Shown in pieces: positions 23,640 to 35,165 of a DNA stretch of 64,000 nt (the first letter of the stretch is position 1; every line of letters starts with the position of its first letter). The stretch is taken from the NCBI GenBank assembly GCA_024803745.1, contig JANJXV010000101.1, positions 1,567,001 through 1,631,000 of the forward strand, read 5' to 3'. The position numbers and the translations under genes are program-made. The DNA comes from Megascapheus bottae (Eukaryota; Chordata; Mammalia; Rodentia; Geomyidae). The notes beneath the pieces were generated by a model. It saw only the letters and a program-made list of their open reading frames with translations, ran no database searches and had not been told where the DNA came from.

Positions 23640-23890
23640 TCAAAGTAAAGGACAATATAACAGCTTCCATGTACCAGCATGGCCCTTAGTGTTTATGAAT
23701 ATCTGCTCATCTAATGTTCACAGAAATTTGAGGCATTTACTCTTAATAATCTCGGAGGTTTTTCAAAGAAAACAGTGAAGCACAGAGTGGCTTGTTCAAG
23801 GTCATCTAGGTTGTAAATGAATGCAGTAAGTTTTGAAGCTAAGCAGCAGCTTTCAGAACCCATATTTACATCCATTAAGCTACAATGCCA
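23640..23890 (+). mobile_element. MIR SINE
   Basis: Matches the MIR core and right half: 'gaaaacagtgaagcacagag', 'tggcttgttcaaggtcatct' and 'cagaacccatatttacatcc'. The order and spacing fit a near-full-length MIR. Ancient and inactive. Confidence 0.75.
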
Positions 23891-23894
23891 AGGA

Positions 23895-25268
23895 TGAAAG
23901 CCTAAAAAGGGGTAGATATACCCCTGTACTCCAACTACCATTTTTAAGGTCAGTATAAATGTTTGGAGGTGTGTAAGCAAAATTGCAATTGTGCCTTTCT
24001 TCAACTACACTAGATATAAAGTGCATGCTATAAGTAGAAATGGCAGAGAAGAGTAAGGGATGACAGGAGATTAGGAAGAGGAATGAATATTTTGACTAGT
24101 TAGACAGGCTGGTAGCGCTAAGAAATGTCTGAAACACAATGAACTATATATAATCCCGGAATTCTAGCTCTGCTGCTATTGTGGGGCACATCTTCAACTA
24201 AAATAAGAAGTGGAATCTAAAACCCAGACTAAATTAGACTCATAGTTTCTAAAGATTATCTAATTTAATTGTATTATTATATAAATTACAGAAACACTGC
24301 CTTTGGCCACAAAGTCAATTTACTATTTTTTTCATCTTTTTAACAAGATTCTCTTAAATGAATTTTTTCATTAAATTAATGAATTCATGTAATTTTACTC
24401 AAGCCAAGAAAACTGAATAGATATTATCATCTAAAGCAGGGAGTCTGGGACCACAGTGTCCTGGACCAGTCCATTCTTGTCTGTAAAATTCAGTGTTTCA
24501 ACCAAAAGGGATTATTTCCACATTCCATTCTGATAGAATGTTTTGCTCAGGGTCCAGTAAGAATTTCTGGGAAAAGGTATTCTGTTTAGCCATTTATTAA
24601 GCACCTTAATTCATGAATAAAAACAACCCCCAAAGGATCAACAGTTGGTGAAATTATGTAGGACAGATATATAGACACGAAGACTCTGGGCATTACATCT
24701 TTTGTAAAGGCTCATGGATAAATAGTAGCTAAAATCTCCAGGATTTAGCTTCCTGTGTTTCTGATTTCTCTGGATGGGGAACTTTCTATGACTAATAGCA
24801 CCCTCTGGCATCTGTTTCTCTAGGGGGAACAATACATTAGCCATAGAAAGATTAAATATAATGATTATGATTTCCATTTCTGGGACAAGGCCTTTTCATC
24901 AATAATTATGATTCGGTGCCAAACTGGCAATCTTTAAGCACTGGCCCTATCGTTCATAATAATGAGCAGATTCATAACCCATGCTCCTTAGCTGTAGAAG
25001 GCTAATTAGGACTTTAACCAAAAACACCACTCATGTGAACTGCTCACAGAGGTCACTGGCTACAGAACACCAGTTCTGGCCAAATGAACTCCATGTGCTG
25101 ACCAGGAGTAAAGAGTACCTGCACTAGAAAAGGAAGTTACAGCTCAGAGTGTAACCCTGAGAGACAGGCAAGTTTTAATTCCTGCAGGAGTATGTGCTTA
25201 AACATGCAAATGGAAATCATAGCCAAATCAAATATTCCAAAGGGCAGTGAACAACTATGGATAAAATA
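23895..25268. other. Unique DNA with a possible conserved island at 24880-25130
   Basis: No named repeat. 24880-25130 has balanced composition and TAAT/ATTA-rich words such as 'ggctaattaggactttaacc', of a kind often seen in conserved non-coding elements. This is only a compositional impression. Confidence 0.35.
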
Positions 25269-25271
25269 TGA

Positions 25272-25353
25272 AATTATTGTCCTTAATGTACTATGTTGTC
25301 TCTCATCTCCTTTGCTGTCCCTTGTTTATCTCATATTGTTACAGTATCTCACA
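25272..25353 (+). mobile_element. Short L1 3' UTR fragment
   Basis: 'attgtccttaatgtactatg' through 'gctgtcccttgtttatctca' and 'tgttacagtatctcac' matches the 5' half of the L1 3' UTR seen at 41459-41540. It is cut at both ends and has no tail. Confidence 0.8.
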
Positions 25354-25429
25354 ATTCGTATCTTTAAAGGGCATGTGTTCTAGTTGGAAGACAAAGAGGT
25401 GGACTGGAGACTTTTCTGTTTGCTAAACA

Positions 25430-25540
25430 TAATACAATTACATAGGAGTTACCTAAAATCCTGTGAAGAGCCTAAGGTGATTTGTCCAGGTATCCAAGTT
25501 AGGCAAGAAGAAGATTTGCTTTTACCAGCAAAACCAGTCT
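25430..25540 (+). mobile_element. Possible MIR fragment
   Basis: 'aaatcctgtgaagagcctaa' and 'ggtgatttgtccaggtatcc' loosely match the MIR core. Low certainty. Confidence 0.4.
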
Positions 25541-25544
25541 TTGT

Positions 25545-26260
25545 ATAAAGCCTAGCATTATTTCCTACATAAAAATTATCTCAGGAGTTCTCCCCTCTTA
25601 GGTGCGCCTGCATTATTGCCTCAGAGTCCCTCTCTGTACACAAGCACTATTCAGCCATGGTTCATAGGAATCATTGGACATTTAAACACTCAATGTCCTT
25701 ATGTCTTCAGCCACTGAGGAAACTGAAGTACAAGTCTTTACTGCCCTTCTCTATATAGACACTTGAGGAGGATTTAAAAAGCCTTGGGTGGTCATGTTAG
25801 GATATGTAAGTCTCCATTAACTGGTCTCATGACTCCATACAGTGTGGTCAGAGAGATTTCTATGGGATTATGCAGCACTTTTCATTTAGAAGCAGCTGCT
25901 GTTTCCTGAGATAGAGAGAGAGCCAATCACTTATGTATACTACCAAATGCTTTAAACACTTGAAATCTTCATACAGGGATGATGTTTCAGGGTATCCTGC
26001 CAACACCAATTTTTGCAGTACTTTAGACAACAGCAAAAGGAAAAGGAAATTCAGTGCTCTTGGCTATTCACACATCAAGGCACAATGATTTCAAGTTCCA
26101 ATTATTTGTGGGGTATCTGAGACGGCAGTCTATGTTGCACCGTGTTCTCAGCCTGTGTTCAACACCCAACTATAGCTGTTATCCTTTTCCACAATAGAAC
26201 TCTTTGCTATTTCCATAAGTGATTCTCCTCTCTGATTAAGTAGAACAATATACATAAGAA
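25545..26260. other. Unique DNA, no gene seen
   Basis: No repeat recognised and no open frame of note. Confidence 0.4.
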
Positions 26261-26264
26261 TCTC

Positions 26265-26669
26265 CTAGCAGAGATTTGCAATAGAGCAAAAAAACCTTGA
26301 TACAAAAGGCCATATAGTAGGACGCTAAATGAAAGGATCTCTAGGATATAGAAACATAAGCCATATAATGAATGCTTGTTGTTCTTAAGGTACTATGTTA
26401 TCTCTCATGTCTTTTGCTGTCCCTTGGTTATCTCATATTGTTACAGTATCTCACTTTGTTACCTGATATATCGGATATATTTGTATTAGGTTATTTGAAT
26501 TTGGATAGGGAACGGGGGAAAACAAGATGAGGGGTGGGGGTGAGGGGAGGGAAATGGGGACCAAGGCATGTGGAAGGGTATCAATGTATGGGAATTAATG
26601 CACCATCTATCTGGCAAATATCATGTAACCTTTCTATTAATTACAATAAAAAATATATGAAAAAAAAAG
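26265..26669 (+). mobile_element. L1 3' UTR with A-tail
   Basis: The L1 3' UTR runs from 'ctagcagagatttgcaatag' to 'ttacaataaaaaatatatga' and an A-run. The G-rich tract lies at 26509-26560. It is 5'-truncated just after the ORF2 stop. Compared with the 41066 copy it is more diverged ('ggggtgggggtgagggga' instead of the long G-run), so it is from an older wave. Confidence 0.92.
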
Positions 26670-26671
26670 AA

Positions 26672-27950
26672 TCCCAACTTGTGCCACTAGTTGTTACACA
26701 AACAAATACCAGTTCTGCTATACTCAGCTGGTATTTGTCTGGTATACTCAGCTTTTGCACAGCTCATTTTCCAACCTAAAAAGAGCTTCTCTTGCAAGCA
26801 ATCTAAACACTGATAACAGATTGAAGCCTAATCTGTCTCATGCCTAACCTCTGCCTGCTTTCACTACCCTCCAAAAACACACTTTCATACGAGGAAAAAG
26901 TAACTTTAATTTTAGATGATTCCAACTGTCTTAAGGTTCCACCAGGTTACTGCTGGCTTGTTTTGAAGCTGATTGCTTCATTACTGCTTTCAGGGGAATT
27001 AATATCAACTGCCTGCTTGCTGTCCTTGTTAATATCTTTAAAACTTCTTGATTTGGGCCCCTGATAGAAAGACACCCAATGATGGGGCAGTGATTTCTCT
27101 ATCTTCCCGTAAGTGTCTGATCTCATTAATTAATGAGGTGACCAGGGAGCTGGACTCACTTGTCACTATTAGACAGCTAATATAATAATCAAGACTCGTG
27201 CGGGCAAAGTATGAGAACAAAAACTTTTCTGCTCCCCTCCTTTGTCAAGCTGACAAATGACCTATCCTAATGTGGGCCTCTTTTAATAGTAAATATTTTA
27301 TAAACACAAATGCTAAGGAAACAACAAGACAAGTTTATTCCACTCCAAACAATTTGGAATGACATATATACAAGGCCAGAAACCCAGCTCTAGGAGTTCC
27401 AACAAGTGGAGTCTTGCCACTTAACTCAATTTCCCAAATAAAGAGCAGAATGGTGCTGAAGGGCAAGAAGAGCAGACTTACTATGCAATGTGAGTACAGA
27501 GTAATGTAGGAAGAGACAAAGTAAACACTTCAGTTAACCTTTACAGAGATGAACTTTAGGTTTAAAAATAGGAAGAACTGAGGCAGAACACTAGGGGTAT
27601 GTATAATTATTCAACTGTCTCAGATAAAGTTGGGGATAGTATCTCAGGAACTACCAGGGAGGACCTGGGCTCAATAAAAAGTAATTTATATATGAATGTA
27701 TGCTTTATTTTCTCCAGGGGTTCACTCTCCTAGGAATTAATGTAAAAGAAATAGTAGTAAATTTCAACAAAATAAAGTTAGATTGAGTGATGTGTATCTC
27801 AGTGTATATAAAGAAGCAAAGGAAGACAGCAAACTAAATGTCCAAAGACTAGGACAGATATAAAATGGCATCTGAAACACTAGTTTAAAATTTTATTCAT
27901 TTATATGTTATTTTTCATTTTTTGTTGAGTTTATTGAAGTTTTGTTTTTG
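26672..27950. other. Unique DNA with palindromic homeodomain-like island
   Basis: No named repeat. 27050-27240 contains the perfect palindrome described separately. Frames 26840-27064 and 27038-27220 are short and domain-free. Confidence 0.4.
27122..27137. promoter_or_regulatory. Perfect 16-bp palindrome, paired TAAT sites
   Basis: CTCATTAATTAATGAG is its own reverse complement and contains overlapping ATTAAT/TAATTA words, the core recognised by homeodomain proteins as dimers. The palindrome is seen directly; a regulatory role is inference. Confidence 0.4.
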
Positions 27951-28133
27951 TTTTTGTCTTGCCAGTTCTAGAGCTTGAACTCAGGGCCTGAGCCCTGATC
28001 TTGGGCTTTCTCAAGGCTAGCACTCTACCAATTGAGCTGCAGCACTACTTCCAGCTTTTTCTGTGTATGTCATACCAAGGCTTCATGCATACAAAGCAAG
28101 CACTCTATCACTAGGCCATGCTCCTGGCCCTAA
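27930..28133 (-). mobile_element. ID + ID-like dimeric SINE
   Basis: Same architecture as 18906-19100: on the minus strand an ID module ('gggccaggagcatggcctag' to 'gcatgaag'), then 'agctggaagtagtgctgcag' and an end 'ctgagttcaagctctagaac', with a tail rich in A and interspersed C. A deletion removes part of the ID module. Substitutions are moderate. Confidence 0.8.
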
Positions 28134-28134
28134 T

Positions 28135-29038
28135 TAGTTCTTTACATGTTGTGGTTACTAACTTTTGGTCTGGTAATTCACAGACGGTATCTACCTAGAA
28201 GAAAGGGGATGCTAAAAACACAACAAACACAGGCCTAAAGGTCAGTAAGAGGGACAGTACAGTGGGAGAAGGGAAAGATCATTGTGGTATATAAAAACTG
28301 AGAGAAGAAAAAAGATATTATAAAGGGGTATCATGGAATTAGAGAGCTCTTATTCATACATAAATCCTTCCAAGGGTATCCTGTAACATCACTTCCCATC
28401 ATCTTCAACATCCTTTCAGTCTCTGAAGGATACAGGTTTACAGAATGAAGCATGGGTGTCCACCAGGGAGATGTGGGAATTTTATTTCACCTCTGTGGAC
28501 TTCAGCAAGCTGCTAGATATTCCAGAGATGTAAATTCCACGTGCAAGCCACTTCATGCACTAAGCATGCATTCGTAGGCATTAATTAAGCTGCATTAAGT
28601 CAGTCAGCTCAAATAAGGCTGGACATTAACAAGGTGGACTGGATCATTTTCAGAAGTTGCTTTCTGCTCCCATTAGCAGACTGATTATACTCTAGCTCTC
28701 ATTCAGGGGCATGTCACCAAACTGTCTACCAAAAGGTACATTACAAGAATGCAAAATTTTAAACACTGAATATCTGAGGAAAACAATAAGAATATTGAAC
28801 ACTGGAGTCACGCTTTTTTACCTCTTCAGCAAAAGTAGTAATCAACACAAATGTTTACTGTTTGGAACTGCTGAACCTAAAATATGTATGTGGATGGAAA
28901 TGCAATGTCCACAGGATCTGTTTGCAATGTACTAGCTATTACACTGCAAACAAAATTACTTCTTATGTAAAATGTATCCCACATGCTCAGAATCCATCCC
29001 GATCAACACACTGAAGTATAACTTATGATCCAGAAATG
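28135..29038. other. Unique DNA; possible conserved island 28500-28700
   Basis: No named repeat. 28500-28700 contains 'ggcattaattaagctgcatt' and neighbouring TAAT words in non-repetitive, balanced sequence. The plus frame 28711-28935 has no domain. Confidence 0.35.
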
Positions 29039-29040
29039 AA

Positions 29041-29269
29041 ATTATGTATCTGACTTGGTTACCTGGTGTATTGTATATATGTTTATTTGCTTATTTGAAA
29101 TGGGGAAAGGAATGGAGAAAACAAGATGATTGGGAGGGGGTAGGAGAAGGGAAAGGGGGCAAAAACATGAGAAAGTGTATCAAGGTTGGAGAAGTAATGT
29201 CCCCACTACCTGACAAATATAACTGTATCCCCTCTGTACCTTATCCAGACAATAAAATATAAAAAAAAA
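29041..29269 (+). mobile_element. L1 3' UTR, older rodent type, with A-tail
   Basis: 'tgacttggttacctggtgta', a G-rich segment at 29130-29160 ('gggagggggtaggagaaggg'), 'gacaaatataactgtatccc' and the end 'ttatccagacaataaaatat' plus an A-run. It is the sense counterpart of the antisense copies at 6973 and 16715. Confidence 0.85.
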
Positions 29270-29584
29270 TCTTTAAAGAATAAAAGAAGAAATTATGGAC
29301 ACACTCCAATTAAAAATAACATTTCATAGAACATAACTCTTATTCATTATGCATCTACCAATGCTTCAGAAAAACACTGACAACTCTTCACAGAGAGCCT
29401 TGATCTACTTCACCAAACAACACAATGTAGGTGAATTAAAGAGAAACTATAGGCAACCTTTTATGACTTATATAACAACTTCCTGGAATAACTTCAAAAG
29501 TTAACTGTACAAAAATAAAATGGTTAATGTTAAATACTAGCTCTAAGATTTAAAAGATTTTAAATTACTTACTATTTCTGATTC

Positions 29585-29700
29585 ATATTTTTTTCATTCA
29601 TATATGTATTATTTGCCTTTTATATATATCAGACACTATTTCAGGCTCTGGGACTACAGAAATGAATAAAAGATACTACAATCTCTGCCTTTATATTGTT
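29585..29700 (-). mobile_element. L2 LINE 3' fragment
   Basis: 'cagacactatttcaggctct' and 'gggactacagaaatgaataa' correspond to the complement of the L2 3' end. Diverged but the word order fits. Confidence 0.55.
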
Positions 29701-29888
29701 TTAATTTTATTCTTAATTAGAATAATATAGTAGCTATTGAAGATGAAGGCAAAAGATTCATTGCCTATGTAAGTATTCTGTCACAAAAATTAATAACTGA
29801 ACTTCAAAGAAAAAGACAACACATGTCTTCAAAACTTTACAAGAAGTGAAATACATGGTATTTCTTCCAGTAAACAATAGCAAGTTTT

Positions 29889-30111
29889 AGCCTGGAGCCA
29901 TGGCTCGTGCCTGTAATCCCAGCTATTCAAGAGGCTGAAATCTGAGAATCCTGATTCAAAGTAAGCCCAAGCACAAAAGCCTGTGAGATTCTTATCTCCA
30001 ATTAACCACCAGAAAACAGGAAGTGATGCTATAGCTCAAGTGGTAGAGTGCTTGCCTTGAGCTGAAGAGCTCAGGCCCAGAATTCAAGTCTCACGACTGA
30101 CAAAAAAAAGA
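29889..30111 (+). mobile_element. IDL-type composite SINE, well preserved
   Basis: One of the best-preserved copies: head 'ggctcgtgcctgtaatccca', middle 'gattcttatctccaattaac', right module 'gctatagctcaagtggtaga' and 'gagctcaggcccagaattca', ending in a gactgac-A tail. A CpG-depleted head shows it is not recent, but there is no large indel. Confidence 0.9.
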
Positions 30112-30329
30112 AGCAAAATTAGTAAGTATTAATAACTTAATAATTTAAAGATATATCCTGGCTTTTCATTAAAATTTCAAAAAATCAGATAAACTAGCAT
30201 CTACAGTAAGGAAAAGGCAAACACTAATGAGTTATTTAAAAAATACAAGAGAAAAAAATATTAATTAGTGCCAGTTAGGTCAAAGAAGTGACCAAAATTC
30301 AAATGCTATTAATATTCCAACTGGACTTC

Positions 30330-30500
30330 TCTTTTCGTAGTATTAGGAATTGAACTCTGAGCCTCGTACTTGTTAGAGAAGCACTCTACCACTTCAGCCA
30401 AGTCTCCAGCTGCTTTTTATGTTCACAGTTTTCCAGGTAGAGTTGCGTTGTGCCCAGTTAGATCTGAGCTGTGATTCTACTTGTACATCCTCATGTCCTG
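30330..30500 (-). mobile_element. Diverged composite SINE
   Basis: Antisense: 'agtattaggaattgaactct', 'gagaagcactctaccacttc' (tRNA-like part), then a shortened 7SL-like part ending about 30500. Resembles the 21690 copy. Confidence 0.5.
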
Positions 30501-30504
30501 GGCC

Positions 30505-32965
30505 ACCAATCCCCATTTAGCCTGTGGGCTATGGAGAGGGAAAGCAACAGAAAACTATCTATTGGAGTTCCTATAAGTATCACTGTGGATGTCAATGATT
30601 TCAAGAAAATTCATCAAATATGGACTTCAGAATTTTGTTTGAGAAAGTGGTCTCATAGTACCTTACATTCATATTCTTATTTCCAAAACAGAAAGCTATC
30701 CATTATGCCAACAATGATGTAAGAAACAACCCTGGTACTTTTCTCAAATGTCCTACAGGCTTAAGTCTTCTCTGTTTTGATGGCTACTTGCCGCAGGAAT
30801 ATGTGCTACATTATAAGATAAAAACAGAATCGGCCAGGCATCGGTTAGAATTTATTATTGTAATCAACATGATAAACACATTGTTGATAACAAGCACCAT
30901 AAACAATCTGTTTTACACTTAATGTAACACTAAAAACATATTTAATTGCGTCACTATTATTCTAGGTGTTGAATTGTTTCCAATTTATTTTGTAGAGCCA
31001 TGACAATGAAACTGAACTGCAATCACAGATGCAACTATGAATTTTTAATTTTTCATAAATCATAAGTAATATGTCCATAAATGCATAGCTGTCCTTGAGA
31101 TGATGGATTTTTTTATTCTAGAAATATAGTGGAATCTGTTTAGAGTGCAAACTTAGCTAACTCAGCAGTCCTGTGCAGCTGAGTGACAATGGACATGTAG
31201 AAATTTTATTTTCTGTAGGACAATTTTTTTGCAAATTATCAGATGCTTATTTTTTTCTCTTTTCATGGTATTCTGACAGCACACTCATTGAAAATGGTAA
31301 AGTAGTTGAGCTCCAACCATTTAGCTTCAGGATCAATTTCTCAGAGGAAAGCTGAATTGGAATGAAAGAATACTGATACTGAATTTCTCACTATTAGCAT
31401 ATATAAGCTAATTTCCATTCATAATGACCAAGAATGTTTTCCTCCCCATTTCTGTAACTAGGGCAACAGCCATTTTGAACTGTAGTAGAGGGCATAATGG
31501 AAACAAAAAAAAGTAGAAAATTCTATTTAAGTAGAAGCTGCAGCATTTGAGTATAAACTGTATTTGCCTGGCTATCTATCTACATAAATATTCTCTGAAG
31601 GAGGAACAGAAACAGATCCCACCACCAGCCATATACAAGGACGTTACAGAAGTCAATAGATGGAGCAAGCAAGGTGATACACTTTATAAAAAGAACCCAT
31701 GCCTATATAACTGTCTGTTCCAATATATTTTCTTATCTCTGATTTTTATATGTGGGAGGAAGGCAAGGAGGAATCAAAGCTTGCAAGGAGAATTTTAGCT
31801 AGTTATTTTGCTAATTTAACGTTCAGCATCTGGTCCACCTGCTGCTGAGCACAACTACAAGCAATCCAACACTGACCATGAAATGCTTACTGAAAAATAA
31901 TGAAGACTTGACTTTTGACTGAAATTCTTTGCAAGTGAATTAACAACATTCAGGCTTATTAAAACCAGTCAATAACTAACCACACTTTTGCTTTTGAACT
32001 ATTTTAACAGATAGCTGCTTTATGTGGTTTCATATATCTCCTAAGCTCACAAACATTTGCATTTTCTTTATGTCTTAAAAAATAACTGCTGTGGGTTTTT
32101 CATTCTTATCCTCTTAAGCACTGAAGTTTCCCATATGAAATTTTAGTCTGGACCTTTTCTGTTTTACAGTGGTAAGAGAAGAATAAGTTACTAATTAACT
32201 CTAAAGTAGAGGCATATATAATTTTCAACATATTCTTTGGAAATTCAAATTGACTGAGGAAAACACTACACTTATTTCTTGGGCTGAAAAATGTGAGACT
32301 TTGCCAAGGTAAGTGCTTGCTTATGCATGAAAAATTTAAGTTAGAAAAATTTGATGCAATGACGGGTCGTCTTCCAATAGCAACATGATTTTTTATTATT
32401 TTTCTGGAGGTACTGTAGGATAAAGTTTTCTAATATTCCCTGCAATATGCACACAATCCTAAATCTAGGAGTCCTTGAAGAATGCCATAGTTCTATATGG
32501 CACATCATACCCATATGGAATTTATGCCAATTAGTAGATATTTTCTTTTCCTTTGTCTACCAAAATCCACTTCTAGAAATACTGGAAAGAAGTTTTTCCT
32601 CTCATTCAGAGGCTTCCTTTTAATCAAAGACAATAACTTCTATATGAAAGGAAGAATAAGGTTTGGCCTATGAGAAGAAATATAAAGGCTTGTATTGGGG
32701 AGAAGTGCCAAAGTAATTACAATATTCATAAAACTTCTCAAAACATTGGTGACAGGTCCAAAACTAATTACCGATTGAAGAAGCAAACTAGACTATATAC
32801 AAACTAGTTTGATAGTTCTATGGGCAATCAATAACACTGCAACCAATGTGGCCTGAAGTCTTCAAAGACAGAGCCTATTCTCATGGTCCCTAAATAAACA
32901 CAAAAGTCTGTTTTAGTAGATTAACTGCATTAAAGATTCTAAATTCCAAATAGCGGTTATATCAC
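30505..32965. other. Unique DNA, no gene seen
   Basis: About 2.5 kb of AT-rich DNA without a named repeat. Frames of 60-83 codons at 30471, 31173 and 31547 have no domain or splice context. It could be intronic or intergenic. Confidence 0.4.
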
Positions 32966-32974
32966 ATCCATGGT

Positions 32975-33440
32975 GTTTCCCCAGAACTGTGTAGTCCTCT
33001 CCCATTCGGACTGTAGGCTTGACCATGTGACTTGCTCTAGCAAATAAGATACTAGTCTATGTATCCCAAGTACAGGTTTTTTAAAGTATGCATATTTTTG
33101 CTTTCTTTCTTTTGTTAATGAGCTGACTCATTCCTAGATCCTTACTATGACCAAAATAAAGTGAGCTAATCTTGTATGAGTGAGGGATATGAAAGAGATG
33201 GAGTGAAGCTGAGTTGTCCAAGCTAATATCATTCTAGTCTAGGCTCCTTTGTTAAACTGTCAACTGACAACAGATATGTAAGCTAGCCCAACTTGGATTA
33301 CCTGCATCCTACACTGTTATATAACCACTGAGATAACACATAGACTCATGATAATAATGTGAATATTCTAAATCTCTTCATTTCATGATTATTTGTTACA
33401 CAGTATTTTAACAGCAACAAGTAATAGGATTGCATTTGGT
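32975..33440 (+). mobile_element. Ancient LTR-like mammalian repeat
   Basis: 'gtgtagtcctctcccattcg', 'tgtaggcttgaccatgtgac' and 'ttgctctagcaaataagata', and at the other end 'ataaccactgagataacaca' and 'atttgttacacagtatttt', recall an old, widely shared mammalian repeat of the MaLR/ERVL LTR kind. Subfamily is not assigned. No internal coding region is seen. Confidence 0.5.
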
Positions 33441-33949
33441 TACATTCTGAAAACTTTGTTAGATTCTTACGAAAAACACTTTTTTTGACTGAATAGGCTG
33501 AGTAACTGAACACAATAATCTTACCCGTTCTTTTCTCCCCTCAGTACTTGTAAAGGAAATGCTTTATAGCTTTGATAATTTCCCTATAATTATGACTGCT
33601 TGCATTTAGGTATGATATACATATTAATCAAACTTACTTACGGCCCTTATTCAACTTCCATGTCAACATTTTAAACTGTTACTTAAAAGTAGTCTTTAGA
33701 CCAGAAAAGAAACAGCATCCTAAAAAATTAATGTTTCATTTGGAAAGTAAACTATCCTTAAGTGATGGGTAAACAATTTAAAAGGCAAATCCTACTCCAG
33801 CATATGAAACAGCTTACTCAGGCAGTCTTTGGCTACTAAATTTCTCTTTACATATTTTCAGTAATAGCTAGGTGGAAAATGAGAATCAGTCAATCTAATT
33901 ATTTATTGTGTTAGAACTCAAAGATCATTCTATAGGTATCCTTCATTTC

Positions 33950-34517
33950 TTTTTTTTCATATATTTTTATTGTAATTAATAGAAGGGTTACATGATATTT
34001 GCCAGATAGATGGTGCATTAATTCCCATACATTGATACCCTTTCATATGTCTTGGTATCCATTACCCTCCCCCTCACCCCCACCTCTCATCTTGTTTTCC
34101 CCCGTTCCCTAATCAATTTCAAATAACCAAATACAAATATATCCGATATATCAGGTAACAAAGTGAGATACTGTAACAATATGAGATAACCAAGGGACAG
34201 CAAAGGAGATGAGAGATAACATAGTACCATAAGAACAGCAATCATTCATTATATGGCTTATGTTTCTATATCCTAGAGATCCTTTCATTTAGCGTCCTAC
34301 TATATGGCCTTTTGTATCAAGGTTTTGCTCTATTCCAAATCTCTGCTAGTAGAGCCCAAGGTTTCTACTGCTTATGATAAATAAGGGAAACCATTGAGCC
34401 TAAGTTCCTTTGAGTCTGGCTTACTTCACTTAATATGATCTTTTCTAAGTCTTTCCATTTCCTAACAAATGGGGCAATGTCATTCTTTCTGACAGCAGCA
34501 TAGAATTCCATTGTGTG
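33950..34517 (-). mobile_element. L1 3' end (ORF2 terminus plus 3' UTR), antisense
   Basis: Starts with the inverted tail (T-run, then 'catatatttttattgtaatt'), passes the C-rich tract at 34064-34105 and the complement of the ORF2 stop region near 34380-34400. It ends in ORF2 at 'gcatagaattccattgtgtg'. There it meets a sense L1 fragment head-on. It is 5'-truncated and the sequence is well preserved. Confidence 0.93.
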
Positions 34518-34590
34518 CACCTGCTATCTGGCAAATATCATGTAATCCTTTTACTAATTACAATAAAAAAAATTTTAAAAAAAGTTTAAA
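34518..34590 (+). mobile_element. Terminal 70 bp of a sense L1
   Basis: 'cacctgctatctggcaaata' to 'ttacaataaaaaaaatttta' is only the very end of the L1 3' UTR with a degenerate A-rich tail. It is fused to the antisense copy at 34517/34518 with no spacer. Confidence 0.85.
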
Positions 34591-34593
34591 AAA

Positions 34594-35165
34594 ATGGCCT
34601 ATAGACACATGAAGAAATGCTCAACATCTCTGGTCATAAAAGAAATGCAAATCAAAACAACTCTAAGATTCCACCTCACTCCAGTTAGAATGGCCAGGAT
34701 CAGGAAAACGAATAACAACAGATGCTGGAGGGGATGTGGCCAGGAGGGATCACTACTACACTGTTGGTGGGAGTGCAAATTCGTTCAACCACTATGGAAA
34801 GCAGTGTGGCAGTGCCTCAAAAGGCTAAACATAGAACTCCCCTATGACCCAGCCATTCCACTACTTGGCATTTATCCAACCAACCAGAAACAAGGACATA
34901 CTAAACCCACTCGCACAACAATGTTCATTGCAGAACTATTCACCATAGCATAGATATGGAACCAACCTAGATGTCCCTCAGTGGATGAGTGGATCAACAA
35001 GTTGTGGTATTTGTACACAATGGAATTCTATGCTGCTGTCAGAAAAACGACATCGCCCCATTTGTTAGGAAATGGAAAGACTTAGAAAACATCATAGTAA
35101 GTTAAGTAAGCCAGACTCAAAGGAACTTAGGCTCAATGGTTTCCCTCATTCGTCATAATCAGTGG
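34594..35165 (+). pseudogene. L1 ORF2 C-terminus, broken
   Basis: The last part of the L1 ORF2 protein, which in active elements is the endonuclease/reverse transcriptase. 34594-34953 is open for 119 codons with [28 protein letters not shown] and [11 protein letters not shown] blocks. The CX3CX7HX4C knuckle is intact at frame residues C44, C48, H56 and C61. A TAG at 34951-34953 ends the frame where the 41066 copy reads on. A one-base deletion near 35041-35051 adds a frameshift, and the normal stop reads TGG at 35163. The ATG at 34594 is incidental, as ORF2 is truncated upstream. Non-functional. Confidence 0.93.

Noticed and set aside
14475..30111. tRNA genes, suggested by A-box/B-box-like text
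   Set aside because: Each such site is part of a SINE with SINE flanks and no intact cloverleaf.
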